Positions 8,590 through 17,135 of a stretch of DNA of 64,000 nucleotides are shown here, one piece after another. Below the pieces are notes generated by a model that was not told the origin of the DNA, did no database searches, and saw only the letters and a list, made by a program, of their open reading frames with translations. How positions within the stretch are numbered: position 1 is the first letter of the stretch; the number at the start of each line of letters is the position of its first letter. This stretch comes from Pseudobdellovibrionaceae bacterium (GTDB lineage: Bacteria > Bdellovibrionota > Bdellovibrionia > Bdellovibrionales > JAMPXM01). The position numbers were made by a program, and so were the translations under genes. The stretch spans positions 1-64,000 of the forward strand of contig JAJTYM010000013.1 in NCBI GenBank assembly GCA_021463345.1, given 5' to 3'.

Positions 8590-9594
8590 ATGAAAATCGC
8601 TTTGATTCACAACTCATGCCTGCCGGTGTCCGCGTACGGCGGCATCGAGCGCGTCGTGATCAGCTTGGCCGTGCATTATCGGAAGCTCGGTCACGACGTC
8701 CTGCTGTGCTGCGCCCCGGGCAGCCGTTTCGAGGACTTCGAGGTTCTCGGCTTGCCGGCGGACTACCAACGCCGGCCCGCCGAGGAATGGCTGCCGGCCG
8801 GGATCGATTTCGCTCATTTTCACGAACCGTTCGGCGCGAGCCGGCCCGGCCTGCCGTATCTGCTCACCGTCCACGGCAACGGCAAACCCGGCGAAACGTT
8901 CCCGCCGAACACCAACTTCCTCAGTCGCAGCCACGCCGCCAACCACGGTTCCGAAGTTTTCGTTTTCAACGGCATCGAGCCGGCGGCGTTCCCGTACGTG
9001 GAGGAAAAAGAAAACTACTTCGTGTTCCTCGCCCGCGCCCGTTGGCGCGTGAAAAACCTGAAGTCATGCCTCGCCATGGCCGAGGAGAACGGCGTGCCCC
9101 TGCACGTGATCGGCGGCGACGGGCGCTCGACGGGGAAGGTCCGCTACCACGGCCTGATCGGGGAGCGCCAGGGCAAGCTCGAAATCCTCTCCAAAGCGCG
9201 CGCGCTGCTCTATCCGACCAATTGGAACGAACCGTTCGGCCTCGCGGTCACGGAAGCCCTCGCCTGCGGCACGCCGGTGATCGCCTCGGTCAACGGCGCC
9301 ATGAAGGAGATCCTCACGCCGTCGACCGGCGTCTTGTGCGGGACGTACGAAGACTTCGCGCGCGCGCCGGCCCGGCTGGAAGGGCTGAGGCCCGCGGATT
9401 GCCGCAAACGGGTGGAAGACGCGTTCTCGGCCGGCGCGATGGCGGCCGATTACCTGCGTCTGGCCGGCAGGATCATCGCCGAAGGCGAACTGCGCCAACG
9501 GCCGGCGACCTCGGAGTCACCGGAACCGCTGAGCCTCATTTACAAAAACACGTTCGCCAACCGGCTACGACTGAGATTCCTCGGAAAAGTCTGA
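8590..9594 (+). CDS. Glycosyltransferase, GT4-like
   Basis: A GT-B fold glycosyltransferase (334 aa). The N-terminal MKIALIHNSCLPVSAYGGIE has the GG-loop typical of GT4 enzymes. The C-terminal donor site is visible in NWNEPFGLAVTEALACGTPV with the E-x7-E arrangement, followed by the GV end strand. No signal peptide; probably cytoplasmic. The ATG at 8590 is placed to match the family start, though its ribosome site is weak. The sugar and acceptor cannot be told. The neighbouring acyltransferase is divergent, so the two may share a promoter region of 160 bases. Confidence 0.86.
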   Translation: MKIALIHNSCLPVSAYGGIERVVISLAVHYRKLGHDVLLCCAPGSRFEDFEVLGLPADYQRRPAEEWLPAGIDFAHFHEPFGASRPGLPYLLTVHGNGKPGETFPPNTNFLSRSHAANHGSEVFVFNGIEPAAFPYVEEKENYFVFLARARWRVKNLKSCLAMAEENGVPLHVIGGDGRSTGKVRYHGLIGERQGKLEILSKARALLYPTNWNEPFGLAVTEALACGTPVIASVNGAMKEILTPSTGVLCGTYEDFARAPARLEGLRPADCRKRVEDAFSAGAMAADYLRLAGRIIAEGELRQRPATSESPEPLSLIYKNTFANRLRLRFLGKV

Positions 9595-9658
9595 GAGTGG
9601 CGGCGATATCGCTCGACGAACGCGAACCGAGGCACGGGCTCCCGCGCCCCCTCCCCCG

Positions 9659-10150
9659 TCAATGCATCAGTTCCACCGGACCCGAGGCGAGTCCGTGATC
9701 CGCGGCGTCGCGGATTTCCTCCGGCGTGGCCTCGCGCGCGTCGATGGCCTCGATTTCGAAGATCAGGTCCTGGCCCGCGAACGGATGGTTCCCGTCGAGG
9801 TGAACCTGATCCCCGTCGAAGTCGGCCACGCGATGCGCGACCCGCTCCCCGGACCGCGACTCGACCAGCACCATGTCGCCGAGCCGCAACGTTTCGAAAT
9901 CGGGGATTTCATCGCGGCCGCGCACGATCACTTTGCCAGGGTCGTAAAACCCGTAAGCCTGATCGGCTCTCAAGAAAATATTGCGGCGCTCGCCTTTGTG
10001 GAGATCGCGCAAGCCATCGGCGAGGCCGCGCAAAAGGGACTCGCGACCGTCGGGAGCTTGAGTGATGACGTCTTGGCTGACCGTGGAGCTGAGCACGCGC
10101 CCGAGGCGGTTTTTCAGCGTGCAGCGGAAAGAAATGACCTGAATACCCAT
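9659..10150 (-). CDS. FKBP-type peptidyl-prolyl isomerase, SlyD-like
   Basis: A peptidyl-prolyl cis-trans isomerase/chaperone (163 aa). It has the flap and insert order of SlyD: an FKBP half with LLRGLADGLRDLHKGERRNI and QAYGFYDPG, an IF domain near residues 75-125, then the conserved VHLDGNHPFAGQDLIFEIE and the ending REATPEE. There is no His/Cys-rich metal tail as in E. coli SlyD. The ATG at 10150 has GGAG six bases upstream. It is probably cytoplasmic, since no signal peptide is present. Confidence 0.9.
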   Translation of the reverse strand: MGIQVISFRCTLKNRLGRVLSSTVSQDVITQAPDGRESLLRGLADGLRDLHKGERRNIFLRADQAYGFYDPGKVIVRGRDEIPDFETLRLGDMVLVESRSGERVAHRVADFDGDQVHLDGNHPFAGQDLIFEIEAIDAREATPEEIRDAADHGLASGPVELMH

Positions 10151-10676
10151 GTCGGACTCCATTCGTTGCGGGACGGTTAAGCGTTCCTCACGAGCAGGCG
10201 GACAAAAACGGGGCGAAGCGAAACTCTGGCGACAACGAAACGGACTCGAGCCCGGATCGCGCGGCGGAAACCATCAGGAACCTGATTCTTCGAGAATACC
10301 CGTGAAACCGCGAAATGGCGAGCGGAGATCCGCAAAACCCCGCATAAAGCCGAACCGACGCCCTGATTCAGCCGCGCGCGCCTCGAATTGAGAAACCCTC
10401 CCGATGATCGGCGGGAACCCCGCCCCAACCGAAACGAGGACAAAAACAATTCGTACTCATTTCCAAGGGCACTCCACGGGCAATTCAATTGCCGACGCGC
10501 CCGCTCCCGCGCTAAAGCGCCGCGTAAAATTAAATTATATTGATTTAAAAGGAGAAGGAAGGCGAAGCGGGCGCGCCGTATTGTTCATTCCCCTTAAATG
10601 GGAAGAGCTTCACATTGTACAAAAAAAGCCCGCTCATTGGCGGGCTTAGTTAGTCATTCAATTTTAAAAAAAGAAA
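10151..10676. other. Non-coding stretch with a shift from GC-rich to AT-rich sequence
   Basis: About 520 bases without a convincing gene. The first ~300 bases keep the high-GC character of the surroundings. From about 10480 the sequence becomes clearly AT-richer (an AT-rich run near 10530-10550) and stays so through the next gene. A purine-rich stretch at 10549-10565 resembles a ribosome site, but no credible reading frame follows. The 3' end holds the terminator at 10621-10647. The AT-rich part looks like the flank of acquired DNA. Confidence 0.6.
10621..10647 (-). terminator. Rho-independent terminator of the AT-rich gene
   Basis: An 8-bp stem (AAGCCCGC at 10626-10633 pairing with GCGGGCTT at 10640-10647) and a 6-base loop. 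On the minus strand it is followed by a run of Ts (As at 10621-10627 on the plus strand). It lies about 30 bases after the stop of the gene at 10677. Confidence 0.88.
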
Positions 10677-11069
10677 CTAAAGAGATTTTCTATTGGCAAC
10701 AACGGACAAAGAAACTTCATCACCGTTATTTTCACCGACTGTGATTTGGGCGGCTTCATTTTCTTTAGCCAATACTTGTGGTTTCGCCTTGATAGTCCGT
10801 TCTCCATTTTTTCCAATCACACCGACAACAAAGTTCATCAAGATGCCCTTATGGTTTTGGATAGAACCTTCAGTAGCAACGACCTCAATAAAACTTTCTT
10901 CTGTATCAGTCTTTTGAGTGATGGTGGCTGTTTCACCGGCTTTCACAATTACTCTGGGCGACGAGATATGCTTTCCGTTCAAAGATAAATCCATTTTCAA
11001 ATCATATCCGTTTGTAGAAGCGAAAGCGGAACTACCGATAAAAGCCAAAGCGATGGCAACTAATTTCAT
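10677..11069 (-). CDS. Small exported protein, AT-rich gene
   Basis: A 130-residue protein with a clear Sec signal peptide (MKLVAIALAFIGSSAFAS). The mature part is predicted to be mainly beta-strand, with PRVIVKAGETATI and VIGKNGERTIKAKPQVLAKE. No cysteines and no known catalytic motif were seen; I cannot assign a family. The start at 11069 follows CGGAGGG; a further in-frame ATG upstream lacks a ribosome site. Base and codon use differ sharply from all neighbours, with many A/T third positions. It also has its own terminator, so recent transfer is likely. Confidence 0.85.
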   Translation of the reverse strand: MKLVAIALAFIGSSAFASTNGYDLKMDLSLNGKHISSPRVIVKAGETATITQKTDTEESFIEVVATEGSIQNHKGILMNFVVGVIGKNGERTIKAKPQVLAKENEAAQITVGENNGDEVSLSVVANRKSL

Positions 11070-11108
11070 AAAACCCTCCGTGTGTTTTAATTTTATCAAT
11101 AGGCAGGA

Positions 11109-11597
11109 TCACTTGAACAGGCGGACTTTGAAGTGCTGCACGAGTTTGTGGTCGCCTTCGGTCATGTACGGGTCGCGAAGCCCCTGCATGCCGAGGTACT
11201 CGCCCGTCACGGCGTCCACCGTGTCATTGCGCCAGCCGATGATGCCGGGGCCCACGAAACGGCGTATCACCGTGCGCCCGTCGACGAGCTGATTGGAACG
11301 GTAGTAGGAGACCACGAACGAATCCGTGCCGTCTTTGTGCTCGTTGTAAAGGCGAATCACGTCGTAATCGTCGGGCGTTTTCCCCAAATCCCAAAGAACG
11401 AGGAAGTCACCGACTTTCTTGTATTTCATGAAGTTGCCGACCTTGCCGTCAGGACGGAGGGTCTGGACGTAATTGTAGAACTTGTTGAATTCCTGCTTCA
11501 GGACGAGCGAACGGCTGTCGGCGGCTTGAGCCGGCGCGGAGAACGTGGCGGCGAGCGTGAACGCGGCCGCGAAGGCCATCAGGAAGCGCTTGAACAT
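11109..11597 (-). CDS. Exported protein of unknown function
   Basis: A 162-residue protein with a typical signal peptide (MFKRFLMAFAAAFTL, then an AQA cleavage site). The mature part is rich in Tyr, Asp and basic residues and has no cysteine or recognised motif. Phrases such as FLVLWDLGKTPDDYDVIRLY and VRLFK at the end are not diagnostic. The start at 11597 is preceded by AAAGGGG. It is the upstream neighbour of the AT-rich gene, same strand, 39 bases apart, but with the high-GC codon use of the genome. Confidence 0.78.
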   Translation of the reverse strand: MFKRFLMAFAAAFTLAATFSAPAQAADSRSLVLKQEFNKFYNYVQTLRPDGKVGNFMKYKKVGDFLVLWDLGKTPDDYDVIRLYNEHKDGTDSFVVSYYRSNQLVDGRTVIRRFVGPGIIGWRNDTVDAVTGEYLGMQGLRDPYMTEGDHKLVQHFKVRLFK

Positions 11598-11795
11598 GGG
11601 AACCCCTTTCAAAGGCGTGCGTTGAAAAATCGGGGCGAAGGTAGTCGCGAGCCGCGCGACCCGCAAGCCTTGACAAGGTTCGGCGAAACCACATTCTCGA
11701 GATGTTCGCCCAGGCGATGGAACGTGGGCTCAGATTCATCATGAATAACAGTGAATTACAACGGGACGAGGGCGACGCCGCGAGCGCGGCAGGCC

Positions 11796-12830
11796 TCATT
11801 CCCGCGGAGGGGACGGCTTCAAGCCTTCCAGACCGCTCCAACCTTCGAGGAGCCCGTGCCCTCCGAGGTTGAATATCCAGGACGCGATCGTGGTTTTGCG
11901 GGGATCGTTCGGTATGACGACGTCATACTTCCGGTACGCGCGCTCGGCGAGCGCGCGATCCAAAGGGCAAACAGCCGGATAGCCGCGTGCGCGCATCGCT
12001 TCCAGCGATTTATCCAACCCGCCCTGAGACGCGAACCGGCGGCAATTCTGGGTTTCGTCCATCGACGCGTCGACGTAATTGCGGAAGTCGATCGGGCGGG
12101 CCAACACCCATTTCCCGTTTTCACAGCGGACGTAAGGACCGGCGTTGTGGCCCTTGCCCAGGACGTCGTCGCTCTTCTGCAGGACGTGGTTCCAGAACCG
12201 CATGCCGTTGAAGTTGGCGGCGAGATCGCCGTACGAGAAAACGCCCGTCCCGAGGAGGCGCTGGCCGCCGAGGGTGAACCGCTCCATCATCACGCCGAGT
12301 TCGAGGGTCCTGTCCAGGGCCTCGCCTTCGATATAGCGGCTCTCGAAATAGATCCAACCCATGCCGAACATGTGCTCCAGCTTGTCGACGCCGACGTACG
12401 TGTCGCCGATGCGGACGAGGGGGCTCAGCGCCGATTGACTTATGCCGATCGCTCGAGCGCCCAAAATGGCCCCATCGGTCACCTGCCATCGGCCGTAGAT
12501 CGAATCGACAAGCGTGACCGCACGCAGGTCGGCGCCGACCTCGCCGCTGAGGATGTCCTTGATGAGCTGGCCCTTCATATGGTTGGCGAAGAACCGACGA
12601 AGCTCTTTGTAGAGCGTCCTTTCGGACATCGCCGTGCCGGGGCAGCGGTGGCCGGAATCATTGAGGTCGGCCAAGGCCCGGGCCAGGTGTTGATTGGCGC
12701 GGGCGTTGATCCTGTCGGCCGAATCGGTGAGCGGCGAACCCATGCCGGTCAAGTGATCGACCTCAGCGGCCGAGGCGCTCACACCCGCCGCCAACGCCAA
12801 ACATGCGACCCATCCAAGTCTCATCATCAT
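11796..12830 (-). CDS. Exported protein with a possible YfiM/DUF2279-like core
   Basis: A 344-residue protein starting at one of three consecutive ATGs (12830, 12827, 12824) after GGGACGAG. It has a signal peptide (LGWVACLALAAGVSASAAE). The centre contains GVDKLEHMFGMGWIYF and, about 45 residues later, VFSYGDLAANFNGMRFW. The DK-x-x-H plus S-x-x-DL-x-A-N-x-x-G order recalls YfiM-like putative lipoproteins, though this is distant and tentative. Three or four cysteines in the mature part (HRCPG, VRCEN, QNCRR, AVCPL) could form disulfides in the periplasm. Confidence 0.7.
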   Translation of the reverse strand: MMMRLGWVACLALAAGVSASAAEVDHLTGMGSPLTDSADRINARANQHLARALADLNDSGHRCPGTAMSERTLYKELRRFFANHMKGQLIKDILSGEVGADLRAVTLVDSIYGRWQVTDGAILGARAIGISQSALSPLVRIGDTYVGVDKLEHMFGMGWIYFESRYIEGEALDRTLELGVMMERFTLGGQRLLGTGVFSYGDLAANFNGMRFWNHVLQKSDDVLGKGHNAGPYVRCENGKWVLARPIDFRNYVDASMDETQNCRRFASQGGLDKSLEAMRARGYPAVCPLDRALAERAYRKYDVVIPNDPRKTTIASWIFNLGGHGLLEGWSGLEGLKPSPPRE

Positions 12831-13042
12831 CTCGTCCCGCTCCGTGTTTGAACCTGCAGTCCCTGATTTTGTAACCTCTGAGTCTGCAACGAGCCAGGGG
12901 AACGCTCCATGGCCGCTCATGGAGCAAGGCCTTGCCAGGCGGAACGCGCCCGGGTTGGACCTCAGTCCTTCGTAAAACGCAAACGCGCAAACACGCAAGC
13001 GTTTGTCGAAAGATTCAACAGGGGGATCCGGCGGCGCCCGCT

Positions 13043-13861
13043 CTACGGCAGCATGCGGAGGATTTTCGCGGTAGGCGGGGTGGAGGTGAATTGGCGCAGG
13101 ATCTCGGCCGCCGTTTCAGGCGAAGCGTCCGCTCCCAGGCCCTGGCGGAGGACGTCCAGAGCCTGCATCCGGTCGCCGTTGCCCCAGGCGGCTTCGGCGA
13201 AATAGAGATAGCCGACGATCGAGCCCGGGTAGGCCGCGATGTACTCATCGGCCATCGCGCCGAGGCCGTCGTAATCGCCCAATGCGGACAAACGCAGGAA
13301 CGGCAGATGGATCAAATCGCGATCCAAGCCCCGCGGCGCCGGATCAGCGCCGAAATCCCCGCCAAGACCCCCTCCGAGATCCCGAAGGTCGTCGAGCGCC
13401 CAATCCGTTTCCGACTCGACGTCGAAGGCGATCATCTCGTCGAGCAGCGCATCGTAAACCTCGGGATCGGTCGGTCGCCCGTATTGCACCTCGAGCAGGA
13501 TCTCTTTGACCAGCTTCTCTTTGTACGCCAGGTAGTCATCCGGCGCGGAGGCGATCACTTCGTCCGCGGCCGCCACGTCCGAGGCGAGCTGATCCGGCGC
13601 GCTCGATTCCGGCCTCCGAGGCTGTGGAACGGCGGATCCAGCCGGTGCCGGAGCGCGCGATGCCGCGGGCCGGGCGCGCGCGCGCGCCAAGCCACCTCTG
13701 GCGACCTCCGCTTTTTGCACGAGACTCGACGGGCTCATCGCCGGCCTCCCGGAGACGGAGCTCATCGGCTCGAGAACCGCCTCGAGGCGAAGCCACACGG
13801 CGATCGCGAGCAGGAACGCCACCGTCAGAACCGGCGCGAGAACCCGAATCACCGATCGCAT
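13043..13861 (-). CDS. Membrane-anchored helical (TPR-like) protein
   Basis: A 272-residue protein starting at an ATG (13861) right after GGAGGAG. One hydrophobic helix near residues 6-25 (VLAPVLTVAFLLAIAVWL) should anchor it in the inner membrane. It is followed by an Ala/Arg/Pro-rich linker and then a helical C-terminal half. There, units such as ADEYIAAYPGSIVGYLYFAEA and GNGDRMQALDVLRQGL look like degenerate TPRs. No enzyme motif. The function is unknown; a scaffold role is only inferred. Confidence 0.68.
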   Translation of the reverse strand: MRSVIRVLAPVLTVAFLLAIAVWLRLEAVLEPMSSVSGRPAMSPSSLVQKAEVARGGLARARARPAASRAPAPAGSAVPQPRRPESSAPDQLASDVAAADEVIASAPDDYLAYKEKLVKEILLEVQYGRPTDPEVYDALLDEMIAFDVESETDWALDDLRDLGGGLGGDFGADPAPRGLDRDLIHLPFLRLSALGDYDGLGAMADEYIAAYPGSIVGYLYFAEAAWGNGDRMQALDVLRQGLGADASPETAAEILRQFTSTPPTAKILRMLP

Positions 13862-14182
13862 GCGGCTCCTCCTCCGACCGTCGTTCCACTCAAGCCCCAC
13901 CCTCATATTCTCATCGATTCGCGCCGACCGTAAACCGGCGCGCGGCCGATGAGGCGGAGCCCGGACCGCTCCGAGGCCTCACGCCCCGATCGCCAGGAGC
14001 CGCGCGCCGAAGAGCCCCACGCGATCCGGGCGCGGCGGGCGCCCGGCCCCGCCGGCGGGACCTCGCGCCCGCGGAGTGAACGGAGGTCTCGCTTAGGAAA
14101 CGCGCGGCACGCCTGGCGCGCGCCGGCCGGTTAGGACCACTATTGGGAAGCTCGATCCCGAGCGTTCAGGAAAGGAGCCTTT
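13862..14182. other. Intergenic region upstream of hsp20
   Basis: About 320 very GC-rich bases between divergent genes, with no credible reading frame. The last part must carry the hsp20 promoter. No CIRCE inverted repeat and no clear sigma-32-type sequence was found. The ribosome site AAAGGAG is at 14172-14178. Confidence 0.5.
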
Positions 14183-14701
14183 ATGGCGAACAAAGACCTG
14201 CAAACGCAAAACGAAAACCCGGTCGCTTCGCATCTCTCCCCGTTCCGCGACATGGAACGCGTGATGGACCGCTTTTTCAGCGATCCGTTCGGCTCGTTCT
14301 TCACCGGCCTGCCGGCGCTGAGCCGGCGCGCGGTCGGCAACATCGAGGAGCTCGACGACGGCTATCTGCTCACCGCGGAGATCCCCGGCATCCCCGCCGA
14401 AGGCATCGACATTCAAGTGAGCGGCAACCTGCTCACCGTCAAAGCGGAGCGCAAAGAAGAGGAGGGCGGCCGCCGGCAGCACCGGAGCTTCCACCAATCG
14501 TTCTCGCTCCCCTCGACGATCGACGCCGAGAAGATCGAAGCCCATTGCGAAAACGGCATGCTCGAGATCTTCATGCCGAAAACGCAGGCCTCCCAGGCCA
14601 AACGCATCGAGATCCAAAGCGGGAAAGGAGGGGCGGCGCAGAGGCTTTCCACGCGCGTGAACGAAACGGCTCAGGCGAAAGAAGGCGTCAAAAAACACTG
14701 A
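14183..14701 (+). CDS. Small heat-shock protein, Hsp20/alpha-crystallin family
   Basis: An ATP-independent holdase chaperone (172 aa). The N-terminal arm has FRDMERVMDRFFSDPF. The alpha-crystallin domain spans about residues 50-145, with YLLTAEIPGIPAEGIDIQV, LLTVKAERK, SFSLPSTID and the end motif ENGMLEIFMPK. The C-terminal tail is Lys/Glu-rich. Good ribosome site AAAGGAG. It stands alone, with a terminator after it. Confidence 0.94.
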   Translation: MANKDLQTQNENPVASHLSPFRDMERVMDRFFSDPFGSFFTGLPALSRRAVGNIEELDDGYLLTAEIPGIPAEGIDIQVSGNLLTVKAERKEEEGGRRQHRSFHQSFSLPSTIDAEKIEAHCENGMLEIFMPKTQASQAKRIEIQSGKGGAAQRLSTRVNETAQAKEGVKKH

Positions 14702-14726
14702 CTCGGCGAAACCGCCGGAAACGAAG

Positions 14727-14750
14727 CGCCGGGCCCGATCCCGGCGTTTT
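14727..14750 (+). terminator. Rho-independent terminator after hsp20
   Basis: A 7-bp GC stem, CGCCGGG (14727-14733) with CCCGGCG (14740-14746), has a 6-base loop and is followed by TTTT. It sits 25 bases after the hsp20 stop and just before the end of hemH from the other side. The T-run is short. Confidence 0.7.
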
Positions 14751-14771
14751 CCAAAGAGCGCAAGAAGGGGC

Positions 14772-15797
14772 TCAGCGCCCGGGTCCCGGGCGTATGAGAC
14801 CCTCGATCGCGTCCACCCAAGCCGGCTCTGCGTTCACGCACGGCACGCGGATCAGTTTTTCCCCCCCCGCTCCCGTGAAAATCGCCGACGCGCGGATGCC
14901 GATCTCCTCGATCGTCTCCAGGCAATCGGCCGTGAACGACGGGCAAACGACCGCGAGGCGCTTGACTCCCCGTTTCGCCAGCTCGACGAGAGTGGATTCG
15001 GTCGATGGCGGAATCCAGGCGGCGCGGCCCAGGCGCGACTGAAAGGAAACCGAATGGCGGTCCGGCGGCAAATCGAGTTCCCCGGCCAACGCCCGGGTCG
15101 TGGCGAAGCAATGCGCGCGATAACAAAGGCGATTGGCGTCGACGATCCGGTCGCAACACGCGTCGGACTTGCGGCAATGCCCGCCCGTGGGATCGAGGCG
15201 CGTGACGTGCCTCTCGGGCAACCCATGGTAGCTGAAGAGCACGTGGTCGGGCTTTTCCCTCTCGAGAACCGGCCTGAGCACGGCGACGAAGGCTCGAATG
15301 AAACCGGGATCGTCGTAAAACGGGCCGATGAACCGCAACCGGCCGCTGAAACCAAGTTCGCGCGCACGCGCCAGGCACTCTTCCCGCGCCGAGCGGGTGG
15401 AACTCTCGGCGTACTGCGGGTAGAGCGGCAAAACCACGATCTCATCGCAGTCCAGGAGCGCCTCGAGCGCGGAGCGGATCGAAGGGGTGCCGTAGCGCAT
15501 GCCAAGCTCGACGGGCGCCCCCGACAGGCGCTCCCGCACCTTGTCCGTCAATTCGCGCGAGATCGCCAGCAGCGGCGATCCGCGAGCGGTCCAGATTTTT
15601 TCGTACGCCGCCGCCGACTCGAACTTCCGCTTGGGCACGATCAAGACGTTGACGAGAAGCCAGCGCAAGGGCGCGGGGACGTCGATGACCCGCTCGTCCA
15701 TCAGGAATTGCCTGAGATACCGACCGACCGATCCGGGCTCGGGCGCGTCGGGCGTTCCCAGATTGATCAGCAGCAAGCCCGTGCGTCGCGGGCTCAC
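14772..15797 (-). CDS. hemH: Ferrochelatase
   Basis: The last step of protoheme synthesis, inserting Fe2+ into protoporphyrin IX (341 aa). The start region GLLLINLGTPDAPEP, the metal-site motif FSYHGLPERH and the C-terminal PSFTADCLETIEEIG are all family marks. The GTG at 15797 overlaps the hemG stop as GTGA; a TTG at 15803 is the alternative. Several clustered cysteines (HCRKSDACC) lie in the centre, and I do not claim an iron-sulfur cluster from them. It is the last gene of the heme operon. Confidence 0.95.
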   Translation of the reverse strand: MSPRRTGLLLINLGTPDAPEPGSVGRYLRQFLMDERVIDVPAPLRWLLVNVLIVPKRKFESAAAYEKIWTARGSPLLAISRELTDKVRERLSGAPVELGMRYGTPSIRSALEALLDCDEIVVLPLYPQYAESSTRSAREECLARARELGFSGRLRFIGPFYDDPGFIRAFVAVLRPVLEREKPDHVLFSYHGLPERHVTRLDPTGGHCRKSDACCDRIVDANRLCYRAHCFATTRALAGELDLPPDRHSVSFQSRLGRAAWIPPSTESTLVELAKRGVKRLAVVCPSFTADCLETIEEIGIRASAIFTGAGGEKLIRVPCVNAEPAWVDAIEGLIRPGPGR

Positions 15798-17125
15798 GGC
15801 CAAACCCCGGTCCGCGCGATTTCAGCGGGGAGCGAGGCCGCTTGCTCGAGGATTCTCGCCAACCCGATCCCGCCCGTGTAATTGCCGAGGAGATAGAGAT
15901 TGCCCCGGTTCGGGCGGAAAAGCGAAGCCGCCTTCTCCATTTCGACCGTGAAATGCGGCAAAGCGCACGGCCACCGGCTCACGCGGGCGTGCAGGGGCTC
16001 GTGATCCACGCCCGTCACCCGCCGCCGCTCTCGGCGCACGAGATCCAAGATCTCGTGGTCGGCGAGCTCGGTCGCCGACCGCCCCGCCGTCGCGCGAAAG
16101 AGGGCCCCTCCCAGGATCCACGTCTCCGAAAGCGGCCCGGAAGCCGCCTCCAGGGGGGATTCCGGCACGGCTCCCGCCGACGGGCCGATGCCGCCGACGG
16201 GCTCGTTCCACAGCACGCCGAGCGCATCGGCTTCATACGGCGGGAACAAGCAGCCGAATCCGCGCCACGGCGACGATCCTTCCGGGAAATGCGCGCCGAC
16301 CGAAACCAAAGGCAGCGTCTCCACCCGGCCGAGCGCATCGGCCCTTTCGCGGTCCAACCCGTCCAGGATCGCGCGCGCGCCGGCCACTCCCGCCGCGAGC
16401 ACGACCGGGCGGCGCGAAGCGCGCAGGTCCTCGGCGCCGACGGGCGAGAGCAGCTCCAGCCGCGCGCCCCGATTGGCCAGGGATTCCTTGAATCCATCGA
16501 TCAAGCGCCCCATCCCGCCGAGCGGTGAAACCGTGCCGCGGAAACGAGGGCGGCGGACCGGAGACGACGATTCCCCCTCGGGCCGGAACAGGGGCCCGAG
16601 GACCAACGACGCGCTCATCCGCTCCGGATCGCCGGCGTAAACCCCTTGCAAAGCGGTTTCGATCGAATAGCGGGCCGCCGACGCCGACAGCGCGCGCGTC
16701 CCCCACTCGCGCACCGTCTCCCCCGCCCGCGGCGCCAGGGAACGCTCCACGAGCGCGCAGCGCGCGAGCGACCCCAAGGCCATGAAACTCTCGGCGAAAC
16801 TCAGCGGCCAGCGGCGCGGGCGGCCGCCGCGGAAAACGAAGCGCGCGCGCGCGGAACCCGTCGGCGCGGGGCGCGTCCTCACGCCGAGTGCGGCGAACGT
16901 GTCCTCGACGAGCGCGCTGTTCAGGAGGCCGTTGGCCGCCGTCTCGACGGGGCCGTAAGGGGTTTCAAGCGTGCCGATCATGCCGCCGGGCCGCGCCGCG
17001 GCCTCCCGGATCTCGACGTCGAATCCCGCCCGCGTCAAGAAGTGCGCGGCCGACAGGCCGGAAAACCCCGCGCCGACGACGAGGACGGGCCGTCCGCCCC
17101 CGGAAACTCCCGAGCCCATCGCCAT
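15794..17125 (-). CDS. hemG: Protoporphyrinogen oxidase, FAD-dependent (HemY type)
   Basis: The oxygen-dependent oxidation of protoporphyrinogen IX to protoporphyrin IX (443 aa). The N-terminal dinucleotide fold VLVVGAGFSGLSAAHFL with the following acidic strand end and RPGG binds FAD. The C-terminal end GNYTGGIGLARILEQA is the second FAD-contact motif of this family. The start at 17125 has AAGGAGG five bases upstream. It follows hemN by only 10 bases. The name hemG follows common annotation; the protein is of the HemY, not the E. coli HemG flavodoxin, type. Confidence 0.92.
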   Translation of the reverse strand: MAMGSGVSGGGRPVLVVGAGFSGLSAAHFLTRAGFDVEIREAAARPGGMIGTLETPYGPVETAANGLLNSALVEDTFAALGVRTRPAPTGSARARFVFRGGRPRRWPLSFAESFMALGSLARCALVERSLAPRAGETVREWGTRALSASAARYSIETALQGVYAGDPERMSASLVLGPLFRPEGESSSPVRRPRFRGTVSPLGGMGRLIDGFKESLANRGARLELLSPVGAEDLRASRRPVVLAAGVAGARAILDGLDRERADALGRVETLPLVSVGAHFPEGSSPWRGFGCLFPPYEADALGVLWNEPVGGIGPSAGAVPESPLEAASGPLSETWILGGALFRATAGRSATELADHEILDLVRRERRRVTGVDHEPLHARVSRWPCALPHFTVEMEKAASLFRPNRGNLYLLGNYTGGIGLARILEQAASLPAEIARTGVWP

Positions 17126-17135
17126 CCGCGCCTCC

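Noticed and set aside
13862-14182. CIRCE or sigma-32 signals upstream of hsp20
   Set aside because: No TTAGCACTC-type inverted repeat and no CTTGAA/CCCCAT pair at a sensible distance was seen.
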